From positions 1 through 37,895 of the forward strand of contig JACREX010000081.1 of the NCBI GenBank assembly GCA_016212695.1: a stretch of DNA of 37,895 bases, given 5' to 3'. A model generated the notes under the pieces. It worked only from the letters and a program-made list of their open reading frames with translations. It was not told where the DNA came from and ran no database searches. A program made the position numbers and the translations under genes. Below are positions 25,086-33,922 of the stretch, piece by piece. This DNA comes from Bacteroidia bacterium. Its GTDB lineage: Bacteria; Bacteroidota; Bacteroidia; Bacteroidales; GWF2-35-48. The first letter of the stretch is position 1, and the number at the start of each line of letters is the position of its first letter.

Positions 25086-25105
25086 TATGGGACTTTAGTC
25101 CCATA
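25086..25105. repeat. Perfect 20-bp palindrome
   Basis: TATGGGACTTTAGTCCCATA: 9-bp arms with a TT centre, in the 175-bp gap between the glycosyltransferase and mqnD. There is no T-run on either side, so it is not a standard terminator. It could be a REP-like unit or a binding site. Confidence 0.6.
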
Positions 25106-25146
25106 TAAATATGAATAATTCAGATGAATATTACGTATTAAAATAA

Positions 25147-25154
25147 TATTTTTG
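25147..25154 (+). promoter_or_regulatory. -7 element ahead of mqnD
   Basis: TATTTTTG fits TAnnTTTG and would start transcription near 25161, about 20 nt before the mqnD ATG. No convincing TTG lies upstream at the usual spacing. Confidence 0.4.
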
Positions 25155-25180
25155 AAACATTAATTAATTTCTTAGACGAT

Positions 25181-26011
25181 ATGAAGCTGACGATTGGTTT
25201 TTCCACCTGCCCTAACGATACATTTATTTTTGACGCGTTGGTGAACGGGAAAATCGAAACCGAAGGACTTTCGTTCACAATGCTTCTGGCTGATATTGAA
25301 GAGCTGAACCGAAGGGCTTTTGAAAATGAACTGGATATTACAAAACTGAGCTATCACGCATATGCATATGTGTCGGATCATTATGTTCTGCTAAATTCAG
25401 GCAGCGCATTGGGTAATAATAATGGCCCGCTGCTTATAAGCAAACAAAAAATTTATCCGGATGAATTAAAAGATATGAAGATTGCCATACCGGGTAAATA
25501 CACTACTGCAAATTTATTATTGGGAATAGCTTACCCTGAAGCAAAGAACAGAATCGAATATGTTTTTTCAAACATTGAAGAAGCCATTTTAAGCGAGGAA
25601 GTAGATGCAGGGGTTATTATTCATGAAAACCGTTTTACTTATAAAAATAAAGGTTTAATAAAAATTACCGATTTAGGCGAATATTGGGAAAATAAAACCA
25701 AAATGCCCATTCCTCTCGGATGCATCACTATCAAGAGAGATCTTCCTTTATATATACAACAAAAAATCAGCAGGGTGATGCGGAGAAGCGTTGAATTTGC
25801 ATTGGAAAACCCGCAGGAAAGCCTTGCATTTGTAAAAAAGTACGCCCAGGAAATGGACGAAGAAGTGATGCTGAAACATATTGATCTTTATGTGAACAAA
25901 TATTCCGTTGATCTCGGAGAATCCGGCAAAGCCGCGATTAAAACACTTTACAGTGAAGCTCAAAAAAATAATGTGATTCCCTCTATAAATCAACAAATTT
26001 TCTTATCTTAG
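25181..26011 (+). CDS. mqnD: 1,4-dihydroxy-6-naphthoate synthase
   Basis: A 276-residue periplasmic-binding-protein-fold enzyme of the futalosine pathway. It converts cyclic dehypoxanthine futalosine to 1,4-dihydroxy-6-naphthoate on the way to menaquinone. The N-terminal signature is clear: LTIGFSTCPNDTFIFDALVNGKI, then DIEELNRRAF, DITKLSYHAYAYV and NNGPLLISK. AGVIIHENRFTY follows, with IPLGCITIKRDLP later. The length is normal. Other pathway genes (mqnA, mqnB, mqnC, mqnE) are not in the window. hldD starts 37 bp downstream on the same strand, probably cotranscribed. Confidence 0.95.
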   Translation: MKLTIGFSTCPNDTFIFDALVNGKIETEGLSFTMLLADIEELNRRAFENELDITKLSYHAYAYVSDHYVLLNSGSALGNNNGPLLISKQKIYPDELKDMKIAIPGKYTTANLLLGIAYPEAKNRIEYVFSNIEEAILSEEVDAGVIIHENRFTYKNKGLIKITDLGEYWENKTKMPIPLGCITIKRDLPLYIQQKISRVMRRSVEFALENPQESLAFVKKYAQEMDEEVMLKHIDLYVNKYSVDLGESGKAAIKTLYSEAQKNNVIPSINQQIFLS

Positions 26012-26048
26012 CCAGATTAAACAACGTATTTATACAAATAATTCCGTA

Positions 26049-27014
26049 ATGATCATAGTTACAGGAGCGGCAGGTTTTATTGGAAGCTGCTTGGTTGGCA
26101 AACTCAACAGCGAAGGTTTTAAGGATATTATCATTGTGGATGATTTCTTAAAAACCGAAAAAATGCAAAATTTTCATTATAAAAAATATACCAAAAAAAT
26201 CGGCAGAGAAGGCTTTATTCCCTGGCTTTGCGATAACCATAAGCTGGTGCAATTTGTTTTCCATTTGGGCGCAAGAACCGATACTACTGAATTTGATAAA
26301 AAAGTTTTCGATAAATTGAATCTGAATTACTCAAAAGATGTCTGGAACATCTGTGTTGAATTCGGTCTTCCGTTAGTGTATGCATCTTCTGCTGCCACAT
26401 ATGGTTTAGGCGAATTAGGCTATGATGACGATCACAACAAAGTAAAAGATTTAAAGCCGCTGAACCCTTATGGCGAGTCAAAAAATGAATTTGATAAATG
26501 GATATTAGAACAAAAAAAGAAACCTTACTTCTGGGCAGGAATAAAATTTTTTAATGTCTACGGCCCCAATGAATACCATAAAGGAAGGATGGCTTCGGTG
26601 ATTTTTCACGCTTATAACCAGATTCAACAGACTCATAAATTGAAATTATTCCGTTCACATAATCCTAAATTCAGAGATGGCGAACAAATGCGTGATTTTA
26701 TATACGTAAAGGATGTTTTGGATGTGCTCTGTTTCTTCATGCAGCATCGAAAGGACAGCGGGATTTATAACCTTGGAACCGGCAAAGCCCGGACATTCCT
26801 GGATCTGGCTAAAAGCACATTTAAATCAATGGATGTAAATAAAAAAATTGAATTTATAGATACACCCGAAGACATTCGCGACAAGTACCAGTATTTTACC
26901 GAAGCCAACATAAAAAAACTGCGTTCTGTCGGATACGATAAACCCTTTTACAGCCTTGAAGACGGGATTGAAGATTATGTGAAACGCTATCTGTTTATGA
27001 GAAAATTTTATTAA
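26049..27014 (+). CDS. hldD: ADP-L-glycero-D-manno-heptose 6-epimerase
   Basis: A 321-residue short-chain dehydrogenase-type epimerase that makes ADP-L-glycero-beta-D-manno-heptose for the LPS inner core. Rossmann motif: MIIVTGAAGFIGSCLVGKLN. FHLGARTDTTEFD is the HldD-specific loop. YASSAATYG and PYGESKNEFDKWILEQ give the Ser and Tyr-x-x-x-Lys catalytic residues; FFNVYGPNEYHKGRMASVIF and REQMRDFIYVKDV-like text follow. Length and motifs are typical, so heptose-containing LPS is likely. It sits between mqnD and the YESQA-repeat gene, 24 bp upstream of the latter. Confidence 0.95.
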   Translation: MIIVTGAAGFIGSCLVGKLNSEGFKDIIIVDDFLKTEKMQNFHYKKYTKKIGREGFIPWLCDNHKLVQFVFHLGARTDTTEFDKKVFDKLNLNYSKDVWNICVEFGLPLVYASSAATYGLGELGYDDDHNKVKDLKPLNPYGESKNEFDKWILEQKKKPYFWAGIKFFNVYGPNEYHKGRMASVIFHAYNQIQQTHKLKLFRSHNPKFRDGEQMRDFIYVKDVLDVLCFFMQHRKDSGIYNLGTGKARTFLDLAKSTFKSMDVNKKIEFIDTPEDIRDKYQYFTEANIKKLRSVGYDKPFYSLEDGIEDYVKRYLFMRKFY

Positions 27015-27038
27015 TCCATCGAAACCATGTAATTTTTT

Positions 27039-27383
27039 ATGAAAAAAATACTTTTCTTTTTCTGTTTTGTTTTGATAGGCGCTGTAATTTTTGCACAAAA
27101 AGTTTTTAAAGTTAAATATGAATCGCAGGCTGATCTGAAGGTGTATATTGTAAAATATGAATCGCAGGCAGACCTGAAAGTATATTTTGTAAAGTATGAA
27201 TCGCAGGCTAATAAAGATGGGCTCTGGTATTCCGTTCAATACGAATCGCAGGCGAATTTTAAACTGTATTTTGTAGATTACGAATCACAAGCTGATCTGA
27301 AGATTTTTATTGTGGATTACGAGTCGCAGGCTGGCTGGAAAAATAATTCAAAACAGCATTTATTAAAATTTAAAAAGAAATAG
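27039..27383 (+). CDS. Exported YESQA tandem-repeat protein (DUF6150-like)
   Basis: A 114-residue protein: a signal peptide (MKKILFFFCFVLIGAVIFAQ), then six units of 13-15 residues of the form V-[KDQ]-Y-E-S-Q-A-[DN]-x-K-[VIL]-[YF]-[IFV], then a basic tail (KQHLLKFKKK). Strand-forming residues alternate, so a beta-repeat stack is likely. This resembles small Bacteroidota proteins classed as DUF6150; the function is unknown. Unit 3 is expanded (ANKDGLWYS). The units are also related at DNA level, so the gene probably grew by duplication of a 39-bp unit. It is followed by a strong terminator and probably ends the mqnD-hldD unit. Confidence 0.85.
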   Translation: MKKILFFFCFVLIGAVIFAQKVFKVKYESQADLKVYIVKYESQADLKVYFVKYESQANKDGLWYSVQYESQANFKLYFVDYESQADLKIFIVDYESQAGWKNNSKQHLLKFKKK

Positions 27384-27400
27384 AATTCCCGATATAAATA

Positions 27401-27430
27401 AAAAAGCTCCGCTAGCTGGCGGAGCTTTTT
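27401..27430. terminator. Bidirectional terminator
   Basis: A 12-bp stem AAAAAGCTCCGC / GCGGAGCTTTTT with loop TAGCTG. It lies between the convergent YESQA-repeat gene and the lipocalin-like lipoprotein gene and has T-runs on both strands. Confidence 0.92.
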
Positions 27431-27452
27431 TATTTGATATTAACTTTATTTC

Positions 27453-27908
27453 TTACTTTGTAAAAGACATTTTCATTTTTGAACCGGCATGATCTCCACT
27501 AATAACTAATTTGTTGTCAGTAAGTTCGTCCAAGTTTAGTTTTTCTTCCTTGCCAGCGCTTTCCATCTTGGTTGTTAAAGTTTTCCCGTCTTCGCTGATT
27601 GCCCAAGTGCCTTTGTCAGTCTTATTATCAAATGTTGATTCATAAGATTTGTCTTCTTTGAAAGTCATTGTTAAAACTCCTTTCATTTTTTCAAAACTCT
27701 GCTTGTAACTTTCTTCTGCTTGCTTTTTTGCTGCTTCTTTCAGGCTGTCAGGAACAGTAGCGAGAGTTTGATTAATAACTTCATCAAGATTTGAGATTTC
27801 AACGCCGTCACATTTCCAGGTACCGATAATATTTTTATCAGGACCGCCAGCGCATGCTATAAGAAGAGCAACGCTTAAAACACACACGAAATAAAATAAT
27901 TTCTTCAT
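27453..27908 (-). CDS. Small lipocalin-like lipoprotein
   Basis: A 151-residue lipoprotein: the leader MKKLFYFVCVLSVALLIAC places the acylated Cys at 19. The mature part begins NIIGTWKCDGVEI and ends with beta strands LTMTFKEDKSYESTF, KGTWAISEDGKTLTT, LNLDELTDNKLVISG and KMKMSFTK, the IxGTW ... GTW plan of lipocalin-like/DUF5004-type Bacteroidota proteins. A helical, Lys/Glu-rich insertion (~45-80) sits after the first strand. The ligand is unknown. Transcription starts from its own promoter; it is convergent with the YESQA gene. Confidence 0.82.
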   Translation of the reverse strand: MKKLFYFVCVLSVALLIACAGGPDKNIIGTWKCDGVEISNLDEVINQTLATVPDSLKEAAKKQAEESYKQSFEKMKGVLTMTFKEDKSYESTFDNKTDKGTWAISEDGKTLTTKMESAGKEEKLNLDELTDNKLVISGDHAGSKMKMSFTK

Positions 27909-27937
27909 AACCGATTAATTTAAGTTAAACATGAGCG

Positions 27938-27967
27938 CAAAGGTAATACATATAATTAAATATACAA
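27938..27967 (-). promoter_or_regulatory. Promoter of the lipocalin-like lipoprotein gene
   Basis: Minus-strand TACCTTTG (27938-27945) matches TAnnTTTG exactly, with TTG (27965-27967) 19 nt upstream. The leader would be about 22 nt. Confidence 0.6.
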
Positions 27968-28063
27968 TATTTTTTATATAAATATGATTTACAATAAGTT
28001 ACGATTGATTGGCGATTTTTAAAAAAGAGAAGAACAATTTTTAACTTTTTACTTTCTACTACA

Positions 28064-30535
28064 TTACTGTCCATAATAGACAAACGGAGCCCAATAAAAA
28101 GGCATCTTCCAGAAGTAGCCGAAATCGCCGTTGATAAATTTGCGTTTTACTTCATTAATCGCCTGCGGATAGGTCATTTTCTCCTTTTCAACGAGCCGGT
28201 ATAGTTCAACCATGAACATGGCTGTAGATTTATCGGCAACTTCCCAAAGCGAAACGGAGATGCCATTTGCACCGGCAATTAAAAATGACTGTGATAAACC
28301 TACTACTCCTTCGCCGCTATATATCTTGCCCAGGCCGGTTTCACAAGCAGACAGGTCAACAAAATCCGCCTGAAGGTTCAAACCGGCAATCTCGCCCATA
28401 CGCAGATAACCATCCTGGTTATCCTTTTCATTGACCGCTTCTAGCTGCGATAATACCAAAGCAGACATTTCGGGCAGTTCAGGAATCGTCATACCATGGC
28501 AGGAAAAATGAAGGACTTTATAATTCGATAATTTTTTTTCTTTTGACAAGGCTTTGAAATTTGTCTCAGTAACTTTATCGCCGACAATGGTATCGGCTTT
28601 CGAAATAATCTGCGTGATGGCCCTCACTTCGACAAGGCTGCCTTTGAGGTTAGCCCAGTTTTCATAGCCCAGGGATTTGTATTCCTGCGAAAGGGGTTTG
28701 TTTTCCTGAATCGCCTTATCAACCTTTTTCTGTATGTATGCAAGTTGTTTCGGGTTTATCTTTCCCATTCCTCCGCCGCGAAGTTGAATCTTCTCTGCAG
28801 AACTCATATCTTCTTTATAAGTCTTTTCGTTATATACGGCGCCGCCAAGAGCAAGCAGGGGTTTGCGCGTGGCAGGATATTTTCTCGTCTTCAGCATCTC
28901 GGAAACACTGAGGGATTGCGTATAGGTTACAGTATAATTTTCAACCATATATTTTCCGTCTTTATCCTGCAGCGTTTCAAAAGGAAGATACCCGAGTATC
29001 CCTCCGGGAGCGACCATTAGTTCTTTTTTGTCTTTAAGATTTTCTGCCAACGGGTCAATAAGGAAATTATAAAACAGCTTGGACAGTTCTTCCATTTTTG
29101 AAGCATTATCAGCTTTTGGTTTCATCAACATTCCGCGATAGCTGTGAATGATGACTTCAAAAATTTTCTCTTCAAATTTTTTGTCCCGGTCTTCCTGTTT
29201 TGCATCGGCAAAAGCCTGGAATTTTTCTAATTCTTCGAAAGGTAATTTCGAGAGGATGAATGTTTTTACCTGCGGGTTCGAAATTGCCGTATTTACAAGG
29301 TCGCTTTTCTTGCGTTCAAAAGCAGTGGTTTTTTCTTTTGTAATCACCATAAGCGTGATATCCGGCTGATCAATGGTTGTGTAGATTAAAACAGCAGATT
29401 GCGGCGACAGTCCCTTTTGAACCGTTTCAAGAGAAACCTGTGAGAAAGAATTATCGGATTTCGAAAGCCGCTCTGCCAGCACTTTAGAACTGCTCAGCTC
29501 GATAACCCGGAATGCATTGGCAAGGTCGTTGTTTTTGATATACGATAAAATTAAATTCTGATAGGTATCAATCTGGCTTGCGAGATAATCCCTGCGGATA
29601 TCGCCCGGGGCGGTAAGCCTGAGTTTCTCTTTCAGTTCAACAGATTTGTTAAAATAACCGATGGCTTCGTTATACTTGCCATCCAGTTTATAAACCATAC
29701 CTAAATTATTAAGCCGGTCGGCAGTTCCTTTTTGATTCTTCATTATTGAATCAATCTTCAGCGCTTCATTATAGTATTCAATTGATTTCGGATAATTTTT
29801 CCAGTTCATATACAGGGATGCCAGGTTATTCAACGTAGTGGCAATACTTTTCTGGTTCTCGGCCTGGCGATAAATATCAAAGGCTTTCATATAATATTCC
29901 ATCGCCTGCTTGTATTGCTTCATATCCTGGTAAACGGAAGCTAAGTTGTTGAAGCGGATGGCCATTTTCTCGACATTCTGCAATTCACCGTCTAATTTCA
30001 GCGCTTTCCTGTAAAACTCAAGCGCTTTTTCGTTCTGGCCTTTGCTGTAGTAAACGCTCCCGATATTATTCATATCGGTAGAAAGGCTGGCCTTATCATT
30101 GGCTTTCTCATCAAGTTCCTGCGATTGCTGATAATTTTCCAACGCTTTATCATAATTTCCCCATGCCTTGAATACCATGCCGATATTATTTAAACTGGTA
30201 GAGATAGCCGCATTATTCCTGAGTTTGCGGTTTATAGCCAATCCCTTCTGATAATTCTCAATGGCTTTATCAAACTGTCCTATCTGGTAATAACAACTAC
30301 CGGCATTGGTATATGCTTTTGAAGCAATTTTAATACTTTGTTCTGAAGAATCTTTATCACTAACAACTGCTTTTTCGTACGCTTCGGCAGCTTCCTGAAA
30401 TTTGCCCGACTTTTCCAGCGAATCGGCATTGATGTAATTTTTCTGCTGCACATCAACAGACTGAGCCTGTAGCTTTGAATAGTCAAGAATAACCGCGTAT
30501 AAAACAGCCGATAATATTATTAAATTTCTCATCAT
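28064..30535 (-). CDS. Exported TPR-CHAT domain protein
   Basis: An 823-residue protein: signal peptide (LSAVLYAVILDYSKLQAQ), then about seven or eight TPRs (~35-320, repeated NNLASLYMNWK / NNIGMVFKAWG units with ~40-residue spacing), a linker, and a C-terminal CHAT caspase-like protease domain. The CHAT His lies in VLHFSCHGMTIPELPEMSAL and the Cys in VDLSACETGLGKIYSGEGVVGLSQ, followed by LIAGANGISVSLWEV. The dyad is intact. In other bacteria CHAT proteases cleave specific partner proteins, some in defence; here the signal peptide argues for periplasmic or surface action and against a cytosolic CRISPR/gasdermin-type role. It lies 64 bp after the TerB-like/ABC gene on the same strand, so the two may be cotranscribed. 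Confidence 0.9.
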   Translation of the reverse strand: MMRNLIILSAVLYAVILDYSKLQAQSVDVQQKNYINADSLEKSGKFQEAAEAYEKAVVSDKDSSEQSIKIASKAYTNAGSCYYQIGQFDKAIENYQKGLAINRKLRNNAAISTSLNNIGMVFKAWGNYDKALENYQQSQELDEKANDKASLSTDMNNIGSVYYSKGQNEKALEFYRKALKLDGELQNVEKMAIRFNNLASVYQDMKQYKQAMEYYMKAFDIYRQAENQKSIATTLNNLASLYMNWKNYPKSIEYYNEALKIDSIMKNQKGTADRLNNLGMVYKLDGKYNEAIGYFNKSVELKEKLRLTAPGDIRRDYLASQIDTYQNLILSYIKNNDLANAFRVIELSSSKVLAERLSKSDNSFSQVSLETVQKGLSPQSAVLIYTTIDQPDITLMVITKEKTTAFERKKSDLVNTAISNPQVKTFILSKLPFEELEKFQAFADAKQEDRDKKFEEKIFEVIIHSYRGMLMKPKADNASKMEELSKLFYNFLIDPLAENLKDKKELMVAPGGILGYLPFETLQDKDGKYMVENYTVTYTQSLSVSEMLKTRKYPATRKPLLALGGAVYNEKTYKEDMSSAEKIQLRGGGMGKINPKQLAYIQKKVDKAIQENKPLSQEYKSLGYENWANLKGSLVEVRAITQIISKADTIVGDKVTETNFKALSKEKKLSNYKVLHFSCHGMTIPELPEMSALVLSQLEAVNEKDNQDGYLRMGEIAGLNLQADFVDLSACETGLGKIYSGEGVVGLSQSFLIAGANGISVSLWEVADKSTAMFMVELYRLVEKEKMTYPQAINEVKRKFINGDFGYFWKMPFYWAPFVYYGQ

Positions 30536-30599
30536 AGCATTAAATAATTCCCAATTCTACATTCGTAATTTTTAGAAAGCTACCTCTCTCCTATTCCCT

Positions 30600-33500
30600 T
30601 TATTCTTTAACATCCGGTTTATTGGAACTGATTTTTTTGAATATCTTAATCAGTTTCACATTTCCCAGGTATTCAAATCCTCTCTTTAAAAGATCATAGC
30701 GTAACACGAAAAAGAAAAAAACGGTGGTAAGCCATATAAACATAATATTGAACCAAAAGGTATCGATCTTAAAACCAAAGATCCGTTTAACGGGCGCATA
30801 CATATGTCCTCGGCCGTTCTTCACATCCGGCACTTTGAATATGGGATTCATCAGTTGCACGATCTGATGGTCTTCATGGAATGTCTTTTTAATCTCCTGC
30901 GCATTCAGGGCAACATTTGCCACGCTCTCATTATGATACTCCTTCTTGAGTTGTTCAAGCGCTTCTTTACCGAATTTACCAACCAGTTCATTGTATTTGG
31001 CATCTTTCTCTTTATCTTTTTCATCCAATTGTTTTGCAAAGAATTTTTTGGTTTTTTCAAGATATCTTCTTGCTTTCTCCGCTATATCCGTATTAAACGA
31101 ATTAATATTCATTTTATCAAGATATTTGAAATCCGCATCACACTCGGTATTTAAAAGTTTTTTGATCTCATTTGTTAATACGAGCAGGTTCTCTTCAACA
31201 TCTTCTTTCTTCGTTTTATCGGAAAGTTCCTGTTCGCATTTGTCAACCTTTGAGAGAAGTTCCGGTATTAAATAATTACATTTATAGGAATTGTAGCTTA
31301 CTTCTTTTTCAATATTGAAAAAATATTTTTCATACTTGTTGTCCTTGAATTGTGAAACCATGATTGCTTCATAGGCCCAGCGCGAAGTCATAAGATCTCC
31401 GGCAACCGGCACTAAAGAATGCGATGAGAAATTTTTATGCAGCTTATCGAATTTCACGATAACACCGCTGAGAAGAAGTTGCGGGACAAGGATGAACGGT
31501 ATCAGGATATATATGGTAACTACTGAATTCAACGCTGATGAAATATTCAACCCCAGCATATTTGCAAAACAGGATGCAGAAAACAATACTAACCAGTAAT
31601 TAATATTCATGCTGCTGAGTCCTAGTATAAGATTACCGACCACAACAAACGTGAATGTCTGAATAGCGGAGATGGTAAACATAATAAGAATTTTAGAAAA
31701 GAGATAACCTGCCCTGCTTAAATTAAGGAACTGTTCCCGCTGTTGTATTTTTTTATCTTTAATGATTTCTTCGGCGCTGATGGTCATTCCTAGGAATAAT
31801 GAAACTACTACCGCCATAAAAATATAAGCGGGAATGTTTTCGTTTTCGCTGAATACATAGGTGGCGCCTGAAATATATTTTGTGAAATATCCCAGGATAA
31901 CCGCAAGCAACGGAGCTTCAAGAAATGTAAGCAATACATATTGCCGGTTGGTGAGTTTTGATAAGATATCACGGATGGCGTATATCTTGAACTGACTAAG
32001 AACGCCGGGTATCTTAAATTTATTTTCGGGTATCGGATCCGTGGTTTCAGTAAAAGTAACCTTTGATTCGATATTTTCTTTATACAGGGCATACCATTCT
32101 TTTGAAGACACCTTGCGGCTTCTGGTAAGTTTCCCGTATTCATCCACAACCTTTGCTTCCACGATCTGAAGCACTTGTTCCGGGTTCACATTACCGCAGG
32201 TTATACATTCGCCTTCTTCCGCATTCACATGGTTGGTCATCTTCTTGAAATAGGTAACCGCATCTATCGGATTCCCGAAATAAATGGGATGGCCCCCTTT
32301 ATCCATAATCAAAATCTTGTCGAACATTTTATAAATATCCGACGAAGGCTGATGGATGTTAATAAGCACCATCTTCCCTTTTAAAGACTGTTCCTTGAGG
32401 AGGTCCATCACTATTTCAGAATCCATAGACGACAACCCGGAAGTGGGCTCGTCCACAAACATCACAGAGGGTTCACGGATCAGTTCAAGGGCAATGTTCA
32501 GACGCTTTCTCTGCCCGCCGCTGATGAATTTATTCAGGGGCCCTCCTACTTTCAGATTCCTGATTTCATAGAGATCCAGATCCTGAAGTACCTTGGAAAC
32601 AGATTTATCAATTTCTTCCTCATTAAAATTGTCGAAACAAAGTTTTGCATTATAATACAGATTCTGATAAACGGTCAGCTCTTCAATCAACAGGTCGTCC
32701 TGCGGCACAAAACCGATGACGCCTTTTACCTTTTCTTTTTCGGTATAAATATTAAATCCGTTGATAAGAAGCGCTCCTTTTTGCGGTTCGAGATTTCCGT
32801 TAAAAACATTCAGAAGCGTTGATTTGCCGGCGCCGCTGCCTCCCATCACACCGATCAACTGGCCGCTTTCTGCATGGAAATTAAATCTCTGAATACCGTT
32901 TTCCGAGTTCTTAAATTTGAATTCTATCTCTTTGGCTTCGAAATCAATCTTGGATTTGCTTTTATCCTGTAGAAATTTACTGGCAACATCGCTGTAATAT
33001 ACGGTATTGATTTTAGGTCCTCTTATCGAAGCTCCGCCGGGAAGAATATATCCCCAGCGGGGTTTGATATTGCGGCCGTTGAGAAAAAGCTCGCTTTTAC
33101 CGGAGTAACGGAAAGCATACATATTCGTACTCTTGATCCAGAGGAAAACTATCTGGCCGCGGAGGTTTTCGTCATGAACGTATTTGATATCTTTGGGCGG
33201 CTCTCCGAATCCGTCGGAAATGAGTAATTTATCTTTTTCAGGAACCAATGCGATGTTATCAAATATAAATTCTTTTACATTCAGATACTCTTCTTTTGAA
33301 ATATTAAATGTTTCGGCAACCGTTTGAATGAACTGCAATTCTTTATCTGTAATCTGTTCGCCAAAACTTACATATTCTATCAACTGAAGCAACACCAGCA
33401 TCTTTTGATCCTGGCGCAATTCGTCATTGATCTGTTCACATATTTTAAGAACTTTAACCGAGTTTGAAGAGAGCCTTTTTTCGCCTTTCTTTTTATGATG

Positions 33501-33677
33501 CTTGGCAATAAACTCATCATAAATTTTCAGGTATTCTTCAAGGAGTTCTTTATTAAGCTGCTGCCTCAGGTAAGACTCAACAATCTTTCTTGATGTAGAC
33601 GAAACGCCCTCCTCTGTTTCAACATTTGCAATAATTGCAAAAAGTTGCATTAACGCTTTTAAAATAGACTCGCTCAT
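30600..33677 (-). CDS. TerB-like/FHA-like N-terminus fused to ABCG-type ABC transporter
   Basis: A 1025-residue fusion. Residues 1-150 are all-helical and TerB-like (ITDKELQFIQTVAETFNIS repeats the TerB acidic-helix style). Residues ~165-235 form a beta-rich segment resembling a degenerate FHA domain (LFLNGRNIKPRWGYILPGGASIRG). An ABC domain follows: Walker A GGSGAGKST at 279-287, Q-loop FVPQDDLL, signature SGGQRKRLNIALEL, Walker B VMFVDEPTSGLSSMD. After it comes an ABC2-type membrane domain of six or more helices (~570-800), a long cytoplasmic or periplasmic helical insert (~815-960, charged), and one last helix near 990. The half-transporter order NBD then TMD is ABCG-like. The substrate is unknown. 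The fused N-terminus may sense a phospho-protein or metal signal; this is inferred. Confidence 0.9.
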   Translation of the reverse strand: MSESILKALMQLFAIIANVETEEGVSSTSRKIVESYLRQQLNKELLEEYLKIYDEFIAKHHKKKGEKRLSSNSVKVLKICEQINDELRQDQKMLVLLQLIEYVSFGEQITDKELQFIQTVAETFNISKEEYLNVKEFIFDNIALVPEKDKLLISDGFGEPPKDIKYVHDENLRGQIVFLWIKSTNMYAFRYSGKSELFLNGRNIKPRWGYILPGGASIRGPKINTVYYSDVASKFLQDKSKSKIDFEAKEIEFKFKNSENGIQRFNFHAESGQLIGVMGGSGAGKSTLLNVFNGNLEPQKGALLINGFNIYTEKEKVKGVIGFVPQDDLLIEELTVYQNLYYNAKLCFDNFNEEEIDKSVSKVLQDLDLYEIRNLKVGGPLNKFISGGQRKRLNIALELIREPSVMFVDEPTSGLSSMDSEIVMDLLKEQSLKGKMVLINIHQPSSDIYKMFDKILIMDKGGHPIYFGNPIDAVTYFKKMTNHVNAEEGECITCGNVNPEQVLQIVEAKVVDEYGKLTRSRKVSSKEWYALYKENIESKVTFTETTDPIPENKFKIPGVLSQFKIYAIRDILSKLTNRQYVLLTFLEAPLLAVILGYFTKYISGATYVFSENENIPAYIFMAVVVSLFLGMTISAEEIIKDKKIQQREQFLNLSRAGYLFSKILIMFTISAIQTFTFVVVGNLILGLSSMNINYWLVLFSASCFANMLGLNISSALNSVVTIYILIPFILVPQLLLSGVIVKFDKLHKNFSSHSLVPVAGDLMTSRWAYEAIMVSQFKDNKYEKYFFNIEKEVSYNSYKCNYLIPELLSKVDKCEQELSDKTKKEDVEENLLVLTNEIKKLLNTECDADFKYLDKMNINSFNTDIAEKARRYLEKTKKFFAKQLDEKDKEKDAKYNELVGKFGKEALEQLKKEYHNESVANVALNAQEIKKTFHEDHQIVQLMNPIFKVPDVKNGRGHMYAPVKRIFGFKIDTFWFNIMFIWLTTVFFFFVLRYDLLKRGFEYLGNVKLIKIFKKISSNKPDVKE

Positions 33678-33716
33678 TTACAATAATTTTAGTTGTTATA
33701 CTTTGTATGGCCTATA

Positions 33717-33801
33717 TTTTTGTAATCAGTATTCAGTAAACGGTAATCGGTATGCAGTAATAAAACCACCGATTACTGAACACCGATCACTGATTACAAA
33801 A
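33717..33801. repeat. GTAATCR heptad inverted repeat
   Basis: The left arm runs GTAATCA, GTATTCA, GTAAACG, GTAATCG, GTATGCA (7-bp register from 33722). The right arm runs CGATTAC, TGAACAC, CGATCAC, TGATTAC. The outer 13 bp of each arm are a perfect inverted repeat (TTTTGTAATCAGT at 33717 and ACTGATTACAAAA ending 33801). It lies in the 245-bp gap upstream of the ABC gene and downstream of the paralogue gene ending at 33923; no gene is seen in that gap. Confidence 0.78.
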
Positions 33802-33922
33802 TGTACTTTTTATCTCGTTTTTAGTATAAAAGAACAATTATTAAAGTGCTAAAATTAATAAATTGAAAAGTGAAAACAAAATGATTTAAAAACAAGATTT
33901 GAAAAAAATGTGGGATCTTCTG

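Noticed and set aside
25086..25105. Palindrome as a rho-independent terminator of the glycosyltransferase gene
   Set aside because: No T-run follows either arm and the next gene continues on the same strand.
28620..28645. CTCACTTCGACAAGG inside the CHAT gene as another dispersed repeat copy
   Set aside because: It shares 13 bp with the block at 18830, but encodes GSLVEVRAI, at the place where CHAT domains normally have a G-x-x-x-EV-x-x-I helix, so it may be chance or ancient; not counted.
30804..31275. Plus-strand open frames of 116 and 109 codons
   Set aside because: They are antisense to the charged helical insert of the ABC gene; Phe/Ser-rich translations are what Lys/Glu-rich coding gives on the other strand.
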